This document shows positions 1-10,978 of a DNA stretch of 32,979 nt, one piece after another. Origin of the DNA: Pelargonium nanum (Eukaryota > Streptophyta > Magnoliopsida > Geraniales > Geraniaceae); assembly GCA_036897485.1 (NCBI GenBank), contig JAYMTF010000604.1:1-32979 (forward strand). The letters are read 5' to 3'. The stretch's first letter is position 1, and each line of letters starts with the position of its first letter. The position numbers and the translations under genes are program-made. The notes beneath the pieces were generated by a model. The model worked only from the letters and a program-made list of their open reading frames with translations. It searched no databases and was not told the DNA's origin.

Positions 1-949
1 AATGGTGGGTTTTGATTAATGCAGAGGTTTAATGCTGTGGTTGACTCGTGACTGTGTGTGTTCTGTGTCCGTCCGTTTTCTTTTCTCGATACGATCTGTC
101 GTCTCGTCGGGGACGTGGGTGGGTGACACGTCAGCTTTTGTGAATTTAAGGCCACTGGGATTATTTATCTACTACATGATGCTGCACTTTAGACACTGAG
201 GGAAGCCATGTGATGTTGCCACGTGGTTGAAATCTTCACAGGTGATTGATTGGTCCGTGTTGATTTGCGTTACTCTGTTTAGAACTGTACACACTGTACA
301 TAAAGTGGGTGGTGTTTTTGCTTTCTTGGATGTGGTGGCCCACAAAAGTTCTGCGAGACTTCCCAATTCCCATACAAATTTTATTTTTATACTGATAAAT
401 TGACTTTCTGTTGAGACACAGTATTTTTTCATGCAACTATTAACAATTTATCAGAAAATAGAATAAATTTTGCTTTCAAATTGATTGGTTTGGTTGGGCG
501 GAAAACTAACGAATTCATGGACATAGTTTGAGAAAATAACATAGGATAGGACCACCAAACCAACTAATCAACAACAACATCACAATTTCATGTCTATGTT
601 TTTAACTATGCATGTCAATTATTGAGAAAAGTTTTAGATTTTTATAAATTATGTTACTTTCAATAATTTAGGTTTGAGCACTAAATACAAATGTTGTTTC
701 TATAGTTTATGATCATTAATTGATATTGATAATGTACCATGCGTATGGAATATATACTCCACCTACATTTGAGACATAAAATAATTAACGTAGATTAATT
801 ATAAGAAGCTAAAATATTTAAACAGTACAATTAGTCATGAAGTTAAATGAAAATATGACGTTTTTTAAAGAATTTATACATTTTAGTATTTTACAATTCA
901 AGATCTCACTAAAGAATTGAGTTTTTTTTATCAATGCCACAACATACTC
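1..949. other. Intergenic, AT-rich, no gene seen
   Basis: No reading frame here looks like a plant protein; the short minus-strand frames between about 172 and 436 lack family resemblance and splice context. The segment is AT-rich, especially from 420 to 930, and lies upstream of the TOM6 promoter. The first 150 bases are more GC-rich (CGTCCG and CGTCGGGGACG type words) and could be the promoter or 5' edge of a gene lying to the left, but nothing can be assigned. Confidence 0.5.
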
Positions 950-1100
950 GGTAACAGGCCCAACAATAAATAAATTGGCCTATATATGGCCGTTAAGGAG
1001 CTTTTTTATCCAGATTGGGCCGAGCCCATGTAATATAAAGTCCCCAAAATCTACAAGAGCAAGTCAGTGAAAAGGAGGCGGTGAGAGTTAGGGTTTAAGA
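950..1100 (+). promoter_or_regulatory. TOM6 promoter: site II (TGGGCC) elements and telo-box
   Basis: GGCCCA at about 957-962, TTGGGCC at about 1015-1021 and GCCCAT at about 1024 form a cluster of site II-type motifs. A TAGGGTTT telo-box follows at about 1089-1096. A TATA-like stretch (TAATATAAAG, about 1031-1040) sits between them. In plants, site II elements bind TCP factors and commonly accompany nuclear genes for mitochondrial and ribosomal proteins, often with a telo-box. The combination fits the TOM6 gene that starts at 1173. The motifs are seen directly; the factor binding is inferred. Confidence 0.6.
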
Positions 1101-1172
1101 TCGATCGCAGGTTCTGATTGTAGAGAGGTTTCAGTCACCGTCGTCGTCGTCGTAATCGCGTAAAGAATCATC

Positions 1173-1337
1173 ATGTTTCCGGGAATGTTTATGCAGAAGC
1201 CAGACAAGGCAGAGGCTCTGAAGCAGCTACGGTCCCACGTAGCCATGTTCGGGGCATGGGTCGCCGTCATTCGGGTCACCCCTTACATTCTGCACTACCT
1301 CTCCGGCTCCGAAGAGGAGCTCAAGCTCGATTTCTAG
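1173..1337 (+). CDS. TOM6: TOM6, small subunit of the mitochondrial outer-membrane import complex
   Basis: A 54-residue protein in one exon, beginning MFPGMFMQKPDKAEALKQ and ending EEELKLDF. It matches plant TOM6 in length and along its whole sequence: N-terminal MFPGMF, the PDKAEALKQLR block, one hydrophobic segment (about residues 21-45, from HVAMFGAWVAVIRV to YILHYL) and an acidic LKLDF end. TOM6 is a tail-anchored-like subunit that stabilises the TOM40 translocase in the outer membrane. The ATG at 1173 is the first ATG after the telo-box leader, so the start is secure. The frame is too short for a typical ORF length cut-off and its antisense frame is only a shadow. The transcript probably continues through a 3' UTR intron (1361-2792). 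Confidence 0.93.
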   Translation: MFPGMFMQKPDKAEALKQLRSHVAMFGAWVAVIRVTPYILHYLSGSEEELKLDF

Positions 1338-1360
1338 ATTCATCCTCTTCCACTCTCGAG

Positions 1361-2792
1361 GTAATTCATCGGATATTATTCTATATTGATTCTTTTGCCT
1401 ATTAGGGTTTGCTACTTTGTTGCGACTGTTAGTAAAGTTTTGATATGTGAATTTTGGTTCGCGGTTGCTATTTTTTTGTTATAAATGTTTTATTGGTAGT
1501 GATTTGAAGTTTTTGTGCTCGAGCTAATTTGTAAGTGCCATATTGTTCTAAACTCTATTGAGATGTATCAGTACCATCTCTACTTGGCACTTGCTTATAA
1601 AAAAACACATATAGTTGGCACTTCCTATGAAGTTGCCATTTGTCTCTTGGTTGAGAAGGTTGGCTGTTTGTCCAGTATTGTTTTGGAGGATGGGCTTATA
1701 TTTGGTGTTTTTGTTTATACCAGCACTTAATTTGCCTACCTTAACTTAATCATTGTTCTTTCGGTTTCACTTTGTGAAGTCTTATCACTACTATGTATCA
1801 TTAGTTGGCTGAAAGTCCATTGGGTATGCAAGCATGAAGATGAAATTGTCTCATTGTTAACTGAGCAGGGCTAGTGTTTTTACAAGAAATCTCTAGCCAA
1901 CCTTCCCAAAATAGGTTTTCCTTACCAGTAACATCAATCGTGTTGGTACTCAATTACAAAGGGCAAATTCTAAAAAATTAACTATCAACACCCCTAATTC
2001 TTGGGAATGGGGCACTTCCACAGTCTTCGATGATTTTCTTCTGGAAAACAAGAGTTTTGAATATAATTTCCCTGGCATCATTGCCTTGTGGGATTATCTT
2101 GATCAGCTTGAGGAACTAGTTAGTCTTAATTGATAAGATGGTGTACACAAAGTATATCACATCATATCATGGTTCGTTGTAGATATTATGGTATCTGCAG
2201 ATGCAATATGTTGCTGGCTGGATGGAGTTAGAAGCAATTATTTGGGTAGGGTATCTACGATGACTTGTTATTTTATGAATAACGGAGGTGTTGAGCTGAT
2301 AGGATAGTGAGATTTTAGGGATAGAGACCGTCAAACGGCTGATATGGTGGAATAGATTATAGTCTAATTAATTGTGGAGAGTTGCATCACCATCCACAAG
2401 CTTGCAACTTGTTGCGTGCACATATATTGGAAATTATCATGCTGAATCACATGTTTATATATCTAGGAGCTGCCATAAGTTTTGGGAACCAACCTTGAGT
2501 CGTTTGGAAAAAATCCACATTATATAAGCAATGCCTAGAAGCTCACTATGCCAAGTGCTCTGCTTACATTCCTATGATACATTCTTCTGTTTATTTTGTT
2601 TTGAACTGTGTCTTTTCACGGCTTACCAATTGTCGCTAGTATGTTAAAACATAAGTTTTGAGATATTGTATGTAAATTTGAGCTTCTATTTCTTTGTTAG
2701 GCTACCTGTATCTCAAACCTACCTTACTAGCAATTTATTATGAGTTACAATCTTTCTATATTCTCGCTAAAATGTTCTTTTCGATGTTGCAG
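1361..2792 (+). other. Probable 3' UTR intron of TOM6
   Basis: A consensus donor (CGAG|GTAATT at 1361) lies 23 nt after the TOM6 stop codon. A good acceptor (TTCGATGTTGCAG| ending at 2792) is followed by sequence with no long open frame and a T-rich region around 2850-2870 that could hold the poly(A) site. The intervening 1.4 kb has no convincing coding content, although it contains small open frames such as 1515-1730 that I reject. Inference: the TOM6 transcript has an intron in its 3' UTR. The stop-to-junction distance is below the usual 50-nt threshold for nonsense-mediated decay. Confidence 0.5.
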
Positions 2793-2879
2793 TATACCTG
2801 GATGCTGTGGAATGAATGGGATAAAGAAGAGCTTACATTCTAGTATATTTTCTCTTTTTTGTAATTTCTACTCAGCATT

Positions 2880-4432
2880 GCTGTCACTTGCGAGATGATG
2901 TCCTTATGGATTTTTAACTCCATGATTTTCTACTGCTGAAATCTCAAGTTTTATGTTATTTTGTAGTCGGTAGTCTGTTTGATTCCTAGGAAAAAAGTTC
3001 CAGCATTAAGATTTTTCAAACGGCATGTCTGGTGTGGTAGTTTTCCATTTGGTAGGGAAAGGGATTTCCATTACGCCGTAAACTTAGATCTACGAAATGC
3101 CATCCTACTTTTGCCTTGGGCTTTAATGAATAAACCCTTAAAAAACCTCCACCACAAGAAAAATTGACCTATCCTACTATACATGGATGTTTATGATGAG
3201 TTTGAATTTTGATTGATATTGAAATTTATTAGTATTGAATTTATAGCAAGTAATTGCAAGGACTAGTCCCAATCTAACTAGAATTTGCAGTATACCTAAC
3301 TGAACTACATGTTGGCGATGAATTTCAATCCATTGCTTTCTTGCATTTGCATCTTACTTCATCTTCAAGATTCAATCTTATATTCTTCTTTTTTCTCAAT
3401 GAGTTGATTATATGCATATTGCTTATTGTAGCTTGCAAAATGTTATGAAGTTCTTTCAAAATAAAATCTTATTGGGCTATTTTGTATGTTGATAGTTTGG
3501 TTTCTTTCATTTTCTTGTTTGGGTTGATGGGTTGCTTTACTGCCTTTACATGAATTTTAGAAACAAAGACATTATGAGAGTTGTAGCTATTGGTCACCCA
3601 CTAGTAAGGGTCCCAAGGACTGTGACATGTGACAAAACCTTAGCCTTCCTTTTTACCTTAATCTTCAAGTTATTTATTCATTTCAAGATTTGACTATGTT
3701 TTTTGCTCTCTTTATTTCTCAACCAACAGACAAAAGTGCATTGTTATTTTTAAAGACTTTGTTATAGTGCCCTTAAAACGCACCCACACTTTACATTCCC
3801 ACCACAAATAAAAGTAGAGAATAAAGCTTTTACCTTGTTTTCTACTTTCAACTCATAACTACAATCTTGGCTGTATTGCTACTTAGATTTCCTTTTCTTT
3901 ATGGTGTTTTTGTTACTATTGTGTAGACCAAAAGGTTGGTTGCTACGCAATTTAGATATGAAACCCGTAGACATATGAAATTTAACCCGGCTTGAAACCG
4001 AAGTGATCAACTTTTAGATTAGGTTGGATTTGACAAATCTGCGCCAATCTTCTCACCTGTACGATTTGACGTCTTTTGTTGGGGATAGAGTTTCAACAAC
4101 CTATGTGAATTGGTTCCTAAATCTTAGTCCAATGAGATTGTAGTGACCCAAAAAATACTAAAATACTATGTTGTACTAAAAAGACTCCAGTGTCAACTGT
4201 CAAGTACAACACATCATATGCATGTAATGTATGGCTCAATCATCAAATTGGGCAGACCAGAACACTTTACACCAGTCCAAATTCCCACCTCAAATACTTG
4301 CCACTACACTACAAATCCCCATCACCATAAAGGCTAGAGCAACAAGCTTGACATTTTTCTATTTCCATCACCACCACCACACCTTCATTCTTTGCAAATG
4401 TTGGATTTTGTATGGAGAATTGAAGGGCTAAG
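2880..4432. other. Intergenic between TOM6 and the CASP-like gene
   Basis: AT-rich sequence with no supported gene. The small open frame at 2979-3167 resembles no family I know and lacks splice or promoter context. A CCATCACCACCACCACACC tract at about 4365-4383 lies in the proximal promoter or leader of the CASP-like gene. No strong TATA box could be fixed for that gene. Confidence 0.5.
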
Positions 4433-4475
4433 ATGAGCCCAGAAGAGGTGCTTTTGAATCAATCAGACCCATCTC

Positions 4476-5804
4476 ATGCAACAAGGAGGAGGAGGAGAGA
4501 TGGATCATGATCAGGTACCAGGATCAGTGGGGACAAGTGCTAGCTTCTCTCTGAGATTGGGCCAGACCATCTTCTCTTCTGCTTCTCTGCTTTTCATGTC
4601 TCTGGGTGTTGACTTCTACAGCTACACTGCTTTCTGGTATGTTTCTTCTTCTTTCTTTTGATTTTTCATGGCTACCCTTTTGGTTTCTGCTCTAATTCTG
4701 CCATACCCATGTCTCAGATTTTTGAAACATAGCTCCTGTTTCTTTCTTCTGCAACTTCTCTCATACACACATGTTCTGGTAATATTAGAGGGTAATTATA
4801 CTTAGTATATGGTTCTGATCTTCAAAAATTTACTTGAATATTAGACACTTTAAGTTCATTGGAATTCTGTTACTCCATTTTTCAAGTTAACCAATCATGG
4901 TATTGATTCAAGTTGAGCCCTAAACCAGCTTTCTATTAGAAAAGTACTTAGTTGGCAACATTCCTGCATAGCTATGCCATCAATGACCTCAGTATGTGAA
5001 ATCATGGTATTGATTCAATTTGTTAAATATGCTAAACACCAAATGTTTTTCAGGGAAAAACACTTACTTTTTCTCTAGTGAAATCTAAGCAACCTTAACT
5101 TTATACCAAGCTCAATAAATCTTAAGAAGCCCCACAATTGGGAATAAATGAGACATTAGTAACTCACACACAGTAATTTGCTTTGTTTCTCTTCCATGCA
5201 TACTTTTTGTTGGAATCTGAAACTATTCAATCTGATAAACATTAGAGTCATCTTTAGTTTGTAGAGAAAGTTTCTTCATGATCATATCTGTTGCCTTGTT
5301 TCTGCTCATTTGATTCTTGCATTAACCTTGATGATGAAAATGTTGAAATTTACCATTGTTACATATTGAAACAACCACAGCTACTTGGTAACAATCATGG
5401 GTTTGGTGATTCCATGGAGTTTCACATTGGCATTGGTGGATGGATACTCAGTAATTGCCAAATGCCCTCTCCGTCAGCCCGGAATACTGCTAATCATCAT
5501 TATAGGAGACTGGGTAAGCAATCATCACTTCCTTATCTTGATCATAACCCGAAAATCTATGTTACTGCAACAAATTTGAAACACGCTCAACTTACATATA
5601 TGACAGATACTATCGGTGCTCACACTCGCCGCAGCTTGCTCAACCGCTAGTGTTGTGGATCTCCTTGTCCACACTGATGATGGGCACTATTGTCCATCAA
5701 AGTTTTGCAGCAGATATCAAGTATCTGCAGTCATGGCCTTCTTGTCATGGTTCTTGTCTTTTGCTTCATCACTTTTCAATCTTTGGCTACTACCATCCTT
5801 GTGA
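4476..5804 (+). CDS. CASPL5C: CASP-like membrane protein, CASPL5C type
   Basis: Three exons, 4476-4636, 5381-5513 and 5607-5804, encode 163 residues. Donors are GTATGT and GTAAGC, acceptors CCACAG and TGACAG; the first junction makes Cys (TG|C), giving FCYLVTIMGL. Four membrane spans lie at about residues 21-42, 55-77, 88-115 and 136-160. The N-terminal VPGSVGTSASFSLRLGQTIF and the C-terminal RYQVSAVMAF and FNLWLLPSL match the plant CASPL5C (UPF0497) group. The family is related to the CASPs that scaffold Casparian strip domains in the plasma membrane; most CASPL members have no defined job. A second in-frame ATG at 4500 would give 155 residues and is equally possible. An out-of-frame ATG at 4433 opens an overlapping upstream frame (see findings). 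Confidence 0.88.
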
Positions 5805-6246
5805 ATATGATCATTAGTTACTTTGGGTTTAGTTTTTGTGCAACTCTTGTCTGTAAATTCTTTTTGTGTAGAGTGATCTCCAATGTTGCTGATAGTAAAT
5901 TGTGATTTGCATATGGAAAGAGAGAAAAACTTGAAAGACACATTGTTTTCAATTGTTAAAGATGATACTGAGATACAGATGGTTCAGAATTATGTAAGTC
6001 TCATGTATGAAATGTTGAGAAGCCAATATTGCAAGAATAGATTTTTTTTTGTGTGTGGATGAAGATACATATGTTATAAGGATAAGAATCATATATGTTC
6101 ATTTTCATTATATTGTTCCATTATCCATTATTGCAAGTACATTAGAGTGGTTGCTGTTGTGTGGGCATTTGTTGCAAATATTCCAAATGTTTCTTTGTAC
6201 TTTGTGTATATAGAACCATACTTGAAAACCATGAAGAAATTAGATA

Positions 6247-6476
6247 TGGCAATTCGCGTCATTCAACGACACACGACACAAAATGGCATGTCAAACGTGT
6301 TAGAGAGTATCGTGTCAAATGTATAGGTTCTATCATACAAAATGACATGGGTCATGTTTGTGACAATTGTGTCAACACAATCTATTTAGTTAACGCGTTA
6401 AATGTGTCGTGCTCATATTAGATGGATCGCGCACCACACATACAATTCTCAGCCCAACACGAGCACGAATCGGCAG
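6247..6476. repeat. Probable degraded transposon relic rich in GACACG/CGTGTC words
   Basis: The left end TGGCAATTCGCGTC (6247-6260) resembles the reverse complement of the right end GCACGAATCGGCA (6463-6475), at roughly 9 of 13 positions, like decayed terminal inverted repeats. The interior is full of ACACGACAC, CGTGTC and GTGTCGTG words and differs in composition from the AT-rich surroundings. No coding capacity and no clean target-site duplication were found. It resembles the non-autonomous repeats with GACACGACACG ends that are common in plant genomes. The class (hAT-like MITE or other) is not established. Confidence 0.35.
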
Positions 6477-7639
6477 CTATAGAAAAATTTGAGGAACAAA
6501 AGAAAACATAATACGAATAAGTTGTCAAGATCACTTGACTTTTCAAATATAGTTGATTGTGGTCACCAATTTACTAGCTCTATCAAAATAGAGTTCTTGG
6601 AGCTTTCCAGAATCCAACCAATATAATCAAGATATAATGTATATGTATATGTTGGTGGAAGCCATTGATGCTATAAAGTGATGGTGGGGATTTTGTCAGA
6701 TAAATAATAGGTGATGATGAGGTTGAAGTTTCAACATCTACAAACCTACAAAATTCTAATCCAATAACTTTATATCATATATGCTATTCAATATTTTGAA
6801 TATATATTGGAATAAGTTCTCCTTGATAATCATGCCACATCAGTACCTACAACACATGAACAGATCAGATGCCAATTACTTGAGGATTGAGTGTGTGCTA
6901 ACTTGTACCGTTTTCGATTACTTAACATTTCAAAACGAGATTTTTTTCAACTGAAACTTTTACAATATTGTTAAAGTTGGATAACATTTACAAAACTTTA
7001 TATATTTTTCATTTTTAATGAGATGTGTCATTTCAATTTAATGAATTACTTAAATGAATTGCGAGTTTTACGTATGAAACAAGTCTTAAACAAATATAAA
7101 TACTATTTTATTTCTTTCGGTCTATTTAGTAAAAGTTTAATAATTTTCGCTTTAAGAATATAACCTCTTAAGAATCATGACTGTAAATAAGATATATGCT
7201 TTAACAGAGATAAACATTAAAATCCTAAAATATAATTAGTCCATAATGTCAAAAAACCTTTGGTAGATGCCAATTGAATGATCCCTATACAGAGGAGTGC
7301 TTCCCAAGTCCCTTTCAAGTAACATATATGTAGGTACCTAAATAATTATTCTCAAGCTGCAGATTCAAAGCTTCTTGACCACCTACTTGTAGCATATTTT
7401 CTCCATTACACAAATGACAAATAATATTTATTCAGAATGTTGAAACATCATGCATCAATTCTCATGTTGTTATCTCATATATCCAATAACAAACATAACT
7501 TGAAAATTCTCAAATTCAATCAAATATGTTAACAAAATTATCAGTTCGATCAGTTTAACAACTGAATTGTTCTATAAATTTGACGAGACGAATCAATCGG
7601 ACCATTTGATCCAACCCACAACTTTTGTTTCTCACTTTA

Positions 7640-7670
7640 CACAACAACAACAACTACTACTACTACTACA
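7640..7670. repeat. Trinucleotide microsatellite (CAA)n(CTA)n
   Basis: A run of CAA units passes directly into CTA units upstream of the DC1 gene. It is a simple-sequence repeat seen directly; no function is claimed. Confidence 0.8.
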
Positions 7671-7877
7671 AAAATACATTTTCAATTTTCAAATCTTCAT
7701 TTTCAATTACTTGGGTTTTAATTTCTTGGAGAAATCATATATGTAAAGAGAAAATTCTTATTCTCAAGGACATGACATGACATGGCCCAATATGCCACAT
7801 GTCTGCTCTTTTCCTTCTTGACATGGTACACTCAACATTTACCACCAACACCACCACCACCTCAAAGCATACAATTC

Positions 7878-7887
7878 TCTATATACC
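7878..7887 (+). promoter_or_regulatory. TATA box of the DC1 gene
   Basis: TCTATATACC lies about 100 bp before the ATG at 7989. It would place the start of transcription near 7910-7920 and give a leader of about 70-80 nt. It is the best TATA match close to this gene. Confidence 0.5.
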
Positions 7888-7988
7888 ACCTTGCTTCAAC
7901 CACAAGCCAAAACCCAAAACACAACACTCAAGCTAGCTCTTTAAATTTGGTGAGTTGGGTTCTTTGGTAGAGCCCAAAACTCACAACA

Positions 7989-9372
7989 ATGAAATACACA
8001 GAAATTTCACATTTTAGCCATCCCCAACACAAGCTCAAGTTTGAGTACTCAGAGGTCCCATTCAAGTGTGATGGATGCAAGGAAGTGGGCATTGGTTCCC
8101 GCTACAAATGCTCCATTTGCGACTTTGATCTTCACATGCACTGTGCTTTGCCTTCTCCCACCATCTCCCACCCTTTTTACACCAAATGCTCCTTCCAATT
8201 CCTCTCCCGCCCGCCCGGCGACACCCCAAGATATTGCAATGCCTGCGAAAAGGATGTCACGGGTTTTGTGTACCATTGCAGGTATGTACTTCCACCATAA
8301 GGTATGGCGGAGCTAGGCATAGGCCATGGACTACACCAATTATATACATATCTTTTAGATCAACATTGACCACAATGACAAGCTTGACTAAACGATTATG
8401 TTCTCTGTTATGTTTTACTTAGAGCGACTCATGTAATTGCTCGTTTGATGTCATATGTGCATAGTATGAGTATGCATGATAACGGTGGAGCTGAGGGGTG
8501 GCAATGATAGACAACGGCCCATGTCAGCCTCTCATAACCTCATTATATACTAGTAAAATCTAATAATTTTATAAAATGTGGTAGACAACGGCCCATGTCA
8601 ACCTCTCAAAATCTCATCATATACTAGTAAAATCTAATAATTTCATAAAAAGTGTTATGACTCAATGATAGGGATGTCATCCTTAACCGAGAAATCTTGG
8701 CCGGGTTTAATAAAAAATTGTGCCCCCTCTTTATCAAAATCGATCTGTCGTACCCACTAAACTTTATAGCAACATTTACTGGAAGATGCAATATTTTATA
8801 GTTCGAGTCATTCAATGTCATGTCTTGTAACTTTTACAAGTTTTGTCACGGTTGTACAATTTCTCGGTTGAAACAATTTGATATGACGTGAATGGGTCAA
8901 ACTGATCTTACTTAAATGCTTTTTGCTCAGTAAGTATATTTGATGTTGCAGGTTGTGCGGGTTTGATCTTCACCCGTGCTGCGCGAAGCTCCCTATGGTG
9001 ATGGATGATGGGGAAGTGAAGCTGTATTTGTATAGGAAGGTGAGTGCATCATGTCACAAGTGTGGGAGGAAAGGGAGGAGTTGGAGCTACAGGTCTTCTT
9101 GCAAGAAGTACAATTTGCATGTGTCATGTGTGAGGGAGATGTTGGCTGAGAATTGGCATGAATTGTATTTTGGGCGTGGAAAAGGCAGGAAATTGGAGAC
9201 CAGAATCCCAAGCCTAAAGGGCACACTTCAGACCCATCACCATAGGAGGAGAGGTAGAGTCAAGAAATGTTGTGAAATGGCTGGATTGGCTGTCCAATTT
9301 GTCATTTCTGCAGTTCTAGGAGACCCCACCACTCTCATTGCTGGGGTAATTGGCTCTATTATGTCCCGATAA
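7989..9372 (+). CDS. DC1 (divergent C1) domain zinc-finger protein
   Basis: Two exons, 7989-8281 and 8952-9372 (donor GTATGT, acceptor GATGTTGCAG), encode 237 residues; the junction codon is Arg (AG|G). DC1 unit 1 spans about residues 8-52, with the HFSHPQHKL lead, CDGC, CSIC and a final HMHC. Unit 2 spans about 61-112, with CNAC, CRLCGFDLHPCC. A weaker third unit spans about 124-160, with CHKCGRKG and LHVSC. The last 34 residues are hydrophobic (AVQFVISAVLGDP and onward), a tail shared by many plant DC1 proteins. These Cys/His units are predicted zinc ligands; members have been linked to stress and hormone responses, but this one's role is unknown. The intron carries a tandem duplication of a 74-bp unit. 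Confidence 0.88.
8509..8656. repeat. Two tandem copies of a 74-bp unit inside the DC1 intron
   Basis: The unit beginning AGACAACGGCCCATGTCA occurs at 8509-8582 and again at 8583-8656. By eye the copies differ at about 7 of 74 positions, so roughly 90% identical. Both contain ATACTAGTAAAATCTAATAA. There is no insertion between the copies. It lies wholly within the intron and does not touch splice sites. Confidence 0.9.
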
Positions 9373-10978
9373 AAGGTCAAAGAATGGATAGTTAAAATCC
9401 GCGCTTCTCAAATGATCGTGGGTTATTCTGTTGAATTTGAATTGATGATGAGAATTTGGATATGTTCATTTTTGTTAAGCTTGTTGAGGACACTTAAAAT
9501 ATACCCAATGTCCTAGTCTTTTTCCTATTTGATGGTTTGCTTTATATAATATGCTTTGGCCTTTCTATTTGGATTGAGGGAAGGTTTTTGTCTTTTTGGT
9601 CAACAAAATAGAGGGTAGTTAGGACCACAATTTGGACACCTCTCCAGCAACATGGTGTGCACAAATACTTGATCCCTGACTTGATTGCAATGGCACAAGC
9701 AATAGGTACAAATTTTGGATTCTGTCGTTTGGCTTTAGATGGTAAGATGAGAGGAGAGAGAGGTCCATCAAAGACAAATTATGGATCATCAGGAATTTAA
9801 TCTGCCATTGGAATATGATAAACTTGTAATCTCCTAAACAATCCTTTAAACCCCTCATAAAAACATAGTCAAACACCTTATCCATCACTATTATAAAATT
9901 GGAACTATTGGTACTAGAGTCACATCTCCATCTCATGGTATAGAGCCGTACTAAATCTAATATAATTAAATTTCCACACAAATCATTCTTAAAGAGAAGG
10001 AAGTAAGGAATAAAATTTCCTAAAACTAGAAAGGATTAGCAAACAGACCAAAGATTTATCATAGACATTGGAGAGACTTCTATAAAATTATTGTTTTACA
10101 AGCTTAGAATATTTGCCAATAAAATTAACTTTCTAATAAATACTTTTTATAGCAAATTTTTTTATAAAAAAATAAAACTATTAATGAAACATGAACGGCT
10201 CAGTATAAGTTGTTGAGCCGAGCCGTTGCTCTTAATAGGTCAAAGCCGCGGCTCAGAGCCTTTTGCAGCCGTGAAACGCCGCATATTATTAACGGTAACG
10301 ATGTCCGTGTCCATCACCTTATAGGCGACGAGTTTTAAAGCTAACGGTCAAATTGAACCGTCGCAGCTTGTGATTAACACTGACGACGTCGACGTACATG
10401 TCCTTCAGCTAGTAGGCGACGACGAGATCATCACGCCGTTGCTCCGGTTAGTCCTGTCTCTCGGCCGAGACTTCTCCGCCGCTATCAGCTCAGGCAGGCA
10501 AGATTTATGTCCTAATCCTACTGCCTAATCACCTACTTCATAGTGGCTGATTTTAGGGTTTTGTTATAGCTCAGCTGTTTTTAGGGCAAAACTGCTTAAT
10601 TTTAGACTTTCATTGTGGAATATGCATTGTGATGCGACTCTGTTCTGTGTTTTGTTGGAGAAATTTCTCAGGCCCTTCCATTGACAATTTCTGACAGTCA
10701 TTGTAATTTGGGTTTCACATTTAGAAAATTATGCAGGTTAAGTGTTTGAGAAATTGCCAACCAGTGAAAAAATATAGATTTTTTTTTTTTTTTGGAAAGA
10801 AGCAACTAGTTTTCACTGTCAGTGAAGTGAACACTTTGGTAGTGATACGAATGTTGGGGAAATCTCCTTTGCACTACAAATTTATGTGGTGTAATTTTAC
10901 TTTAGGTTTTGGCTGGCGGGATATTGCAATCACAAGGTGGGTGGTTTTCTGATCTGATTCTACAAGCTTGTTCGTGGC
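9373..10978. other. Intergenic: DC1 3' UTR, possible LINE relic, GC-rich leader of the next gene
   Basis: The DC1 3' UTR runs from 9373 to perhaps 9600. A minus-strand stretch at about 9619-9981 may be a decayed LINE fragment (see findings). From about 10140 to 10200 the sequence is very AT-rich. It then changes abruptly to a GC-rich stretch (about 10199-10510, many CG dinucleotides, including AGCCGCGGCT), which probably holds the promoter and first leader exon of the gene starting at 10979. A T-run of about 15 lies near 10779-10794. An acceptor-like TCTGATTCTACAAG lies just before the ATG, consistent with a leader intron. Confidence 0.45.

Larger units (their letters stand above)
5805..7877. 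other. Intergenic between the CASP-like and DC1 genes
   Basis: AT-rich with no supported gene. It contains a probable transposon relic at about 6247-6476 (separate entry). A CAA/CTA triplet tract at about 7640-7670 (ACAACAACAACAACTACTAC and onward) lies in the upstream region of the DC1 gene. The 71- and 86-codon open frames here are antisense or out-of-frame noise. Confidence 0.5.

Noticed and set aside
172-436. Two overlapping minus-strand frames at the left end
   Set aside because: No recognisable domain, no splice or promoter context, and they overlap each other in different frames.
1088-1279. 63-codon minus-strand frame over TOM6
   Set aside because: Antisense of the TOM6 exon and leader with no family resemblance.
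1515-1625. Inverted AAGTGCCA / TGGCACTT words as a MITE or hairpin RNA in the TOM6 3' UTR intron
   Set aside because: The arms are only 8 bp, there is a third unpaired copy nearby, and no flanking duplication or longer pairing is present.
2979-3167. 62-codon + strand frame between TOM6 and the CASP-like gene
   Set aside because: No similarity that I recognise and no linked exons; likely chance.
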